A stretch of DNA of 37,177 nt from a virus. The notes beneath the pieces were generated by a model. It was not told where the DNA came from and searched no databases. It saw only the letters and a list, made by a program, of their open reading frames with translations. Positions 37,085 to 37,177 of the stretch are shown one piece after another. The stretch is from positions 1 to 37,177 of IMG/VR virus record IMGVR_UViG_3300011115_000461. The stretch is one strand, 5' to 3'. Positions within the stretch are counted from its first letter, which is position 1, and each line of letters begins with the position of its first letter. Position numbers and translations under genes: made by a program.

Positions 37085-37177
37085 CCGTCGCGCACCTCTG
37101 CGACATGGGCGATATCCGTGGGATGGGTAAGCGCCGCGCCTGCTCTCGCGTGCTGTACTGCAACAAGTGCAAGCGCG
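37081..37177 (+). CDS. Cys-rich small protein, 5' end only
   Basis: A frame starts at GTG 37081 in the glycosyltransferase stop and runs off the right edge. The 32 visible residues contain LCDMGD, RACSRV and YCNKCK, suggesting a zinc-binding fold. Its presence shows that block B continues past the glycosyltransferase with more early-type genes. Confidence 0.5.
   Translation, partial: MTVAHLCDMGDIRGMGKRRACSRVLYCNKCKR

Overview
The window is tailed-phage DNA (Caudoviricetes, siphovirus-like). It is about 57-60% GC by eye and almost fully coding, with all genes but one on the + strand, strong GGAGG ribosome binding sites and many ATGA/GTGA stop-start overlaps. The host is probably a high-GC bacterium, plausibly an actinobacterium; this is inferred from composition, start-codon use and family types. 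I see no integrase, repressor, DNA polymerase or helicase.

The layout has three parts. Block A (1-10149) is an early/metabolic module: the end of an FmdB-like zinc ribbon, a cytosine-C5 methyltransferase with a second gene overprinted in another frame, YqaJ exonuclease, Rad52-like annealing protein, endonuclease VII, a winged-helix protein, a PD-(D/E)XK nuclease, a dNMP kinase, several small proteins, a Holliday-resolvase-like nuclease, an RlpA-like protein, a class I methyltransferase, a HELLH metallopeptidase, HNH and a GT4 glycosyltransferase. The middle part (10274-27671) is a complete structural and lysis module: terminases (large subunit broken by an in-frame TAG), portal, a HAD/prohead-protease fusion, HK97 capsid, connectors, tail tube, frameshifted tail assembly chaperone, short tape measure, tail proteins, an S74 tail fibre, a secreted PA14 protein, small membrane proteins and an endolysin-holin fusion. 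Block B (27746 to the right edge) starts with a clear promoter and repeats the early module. Fifteen gene families of block A recur there as diverged homologues in nearly the same order.

The most striking signal is in short words. GATC is absent from 1-10321 but common afterwards, about 22 copies in the next 3 kb. ACGT occurs 22 times up to 10154 and then only once (20908) in the remaining 27 kb. The switch falls in the intergenic gap between the glycosyltransferase and the small terminase. Synonymous codon choices at homologous positions in A and B mirror these rules. Block A and the rest therefore come from two related phages with different restriction-site avoidance, joined at about 10.15-10.32 kb, either by a real recombination or cointegration event or by an assembly chimera.

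The genes combine as follows. YqaJ and the Rad52-like protein form a recombination pair. Endonuclease VII, the resolvase-like protein and HNH process branched or packaged DNA. The kinase supplies nucleotides. The glycosyltransferase and class I methyltransferase probably modify DNA or a surface glycan. The middle region builds an HK97-type head and a short non-contractile tail. The lysis cassette pairs a cysteine-peptidase endolysin with a holin made in the same frame.
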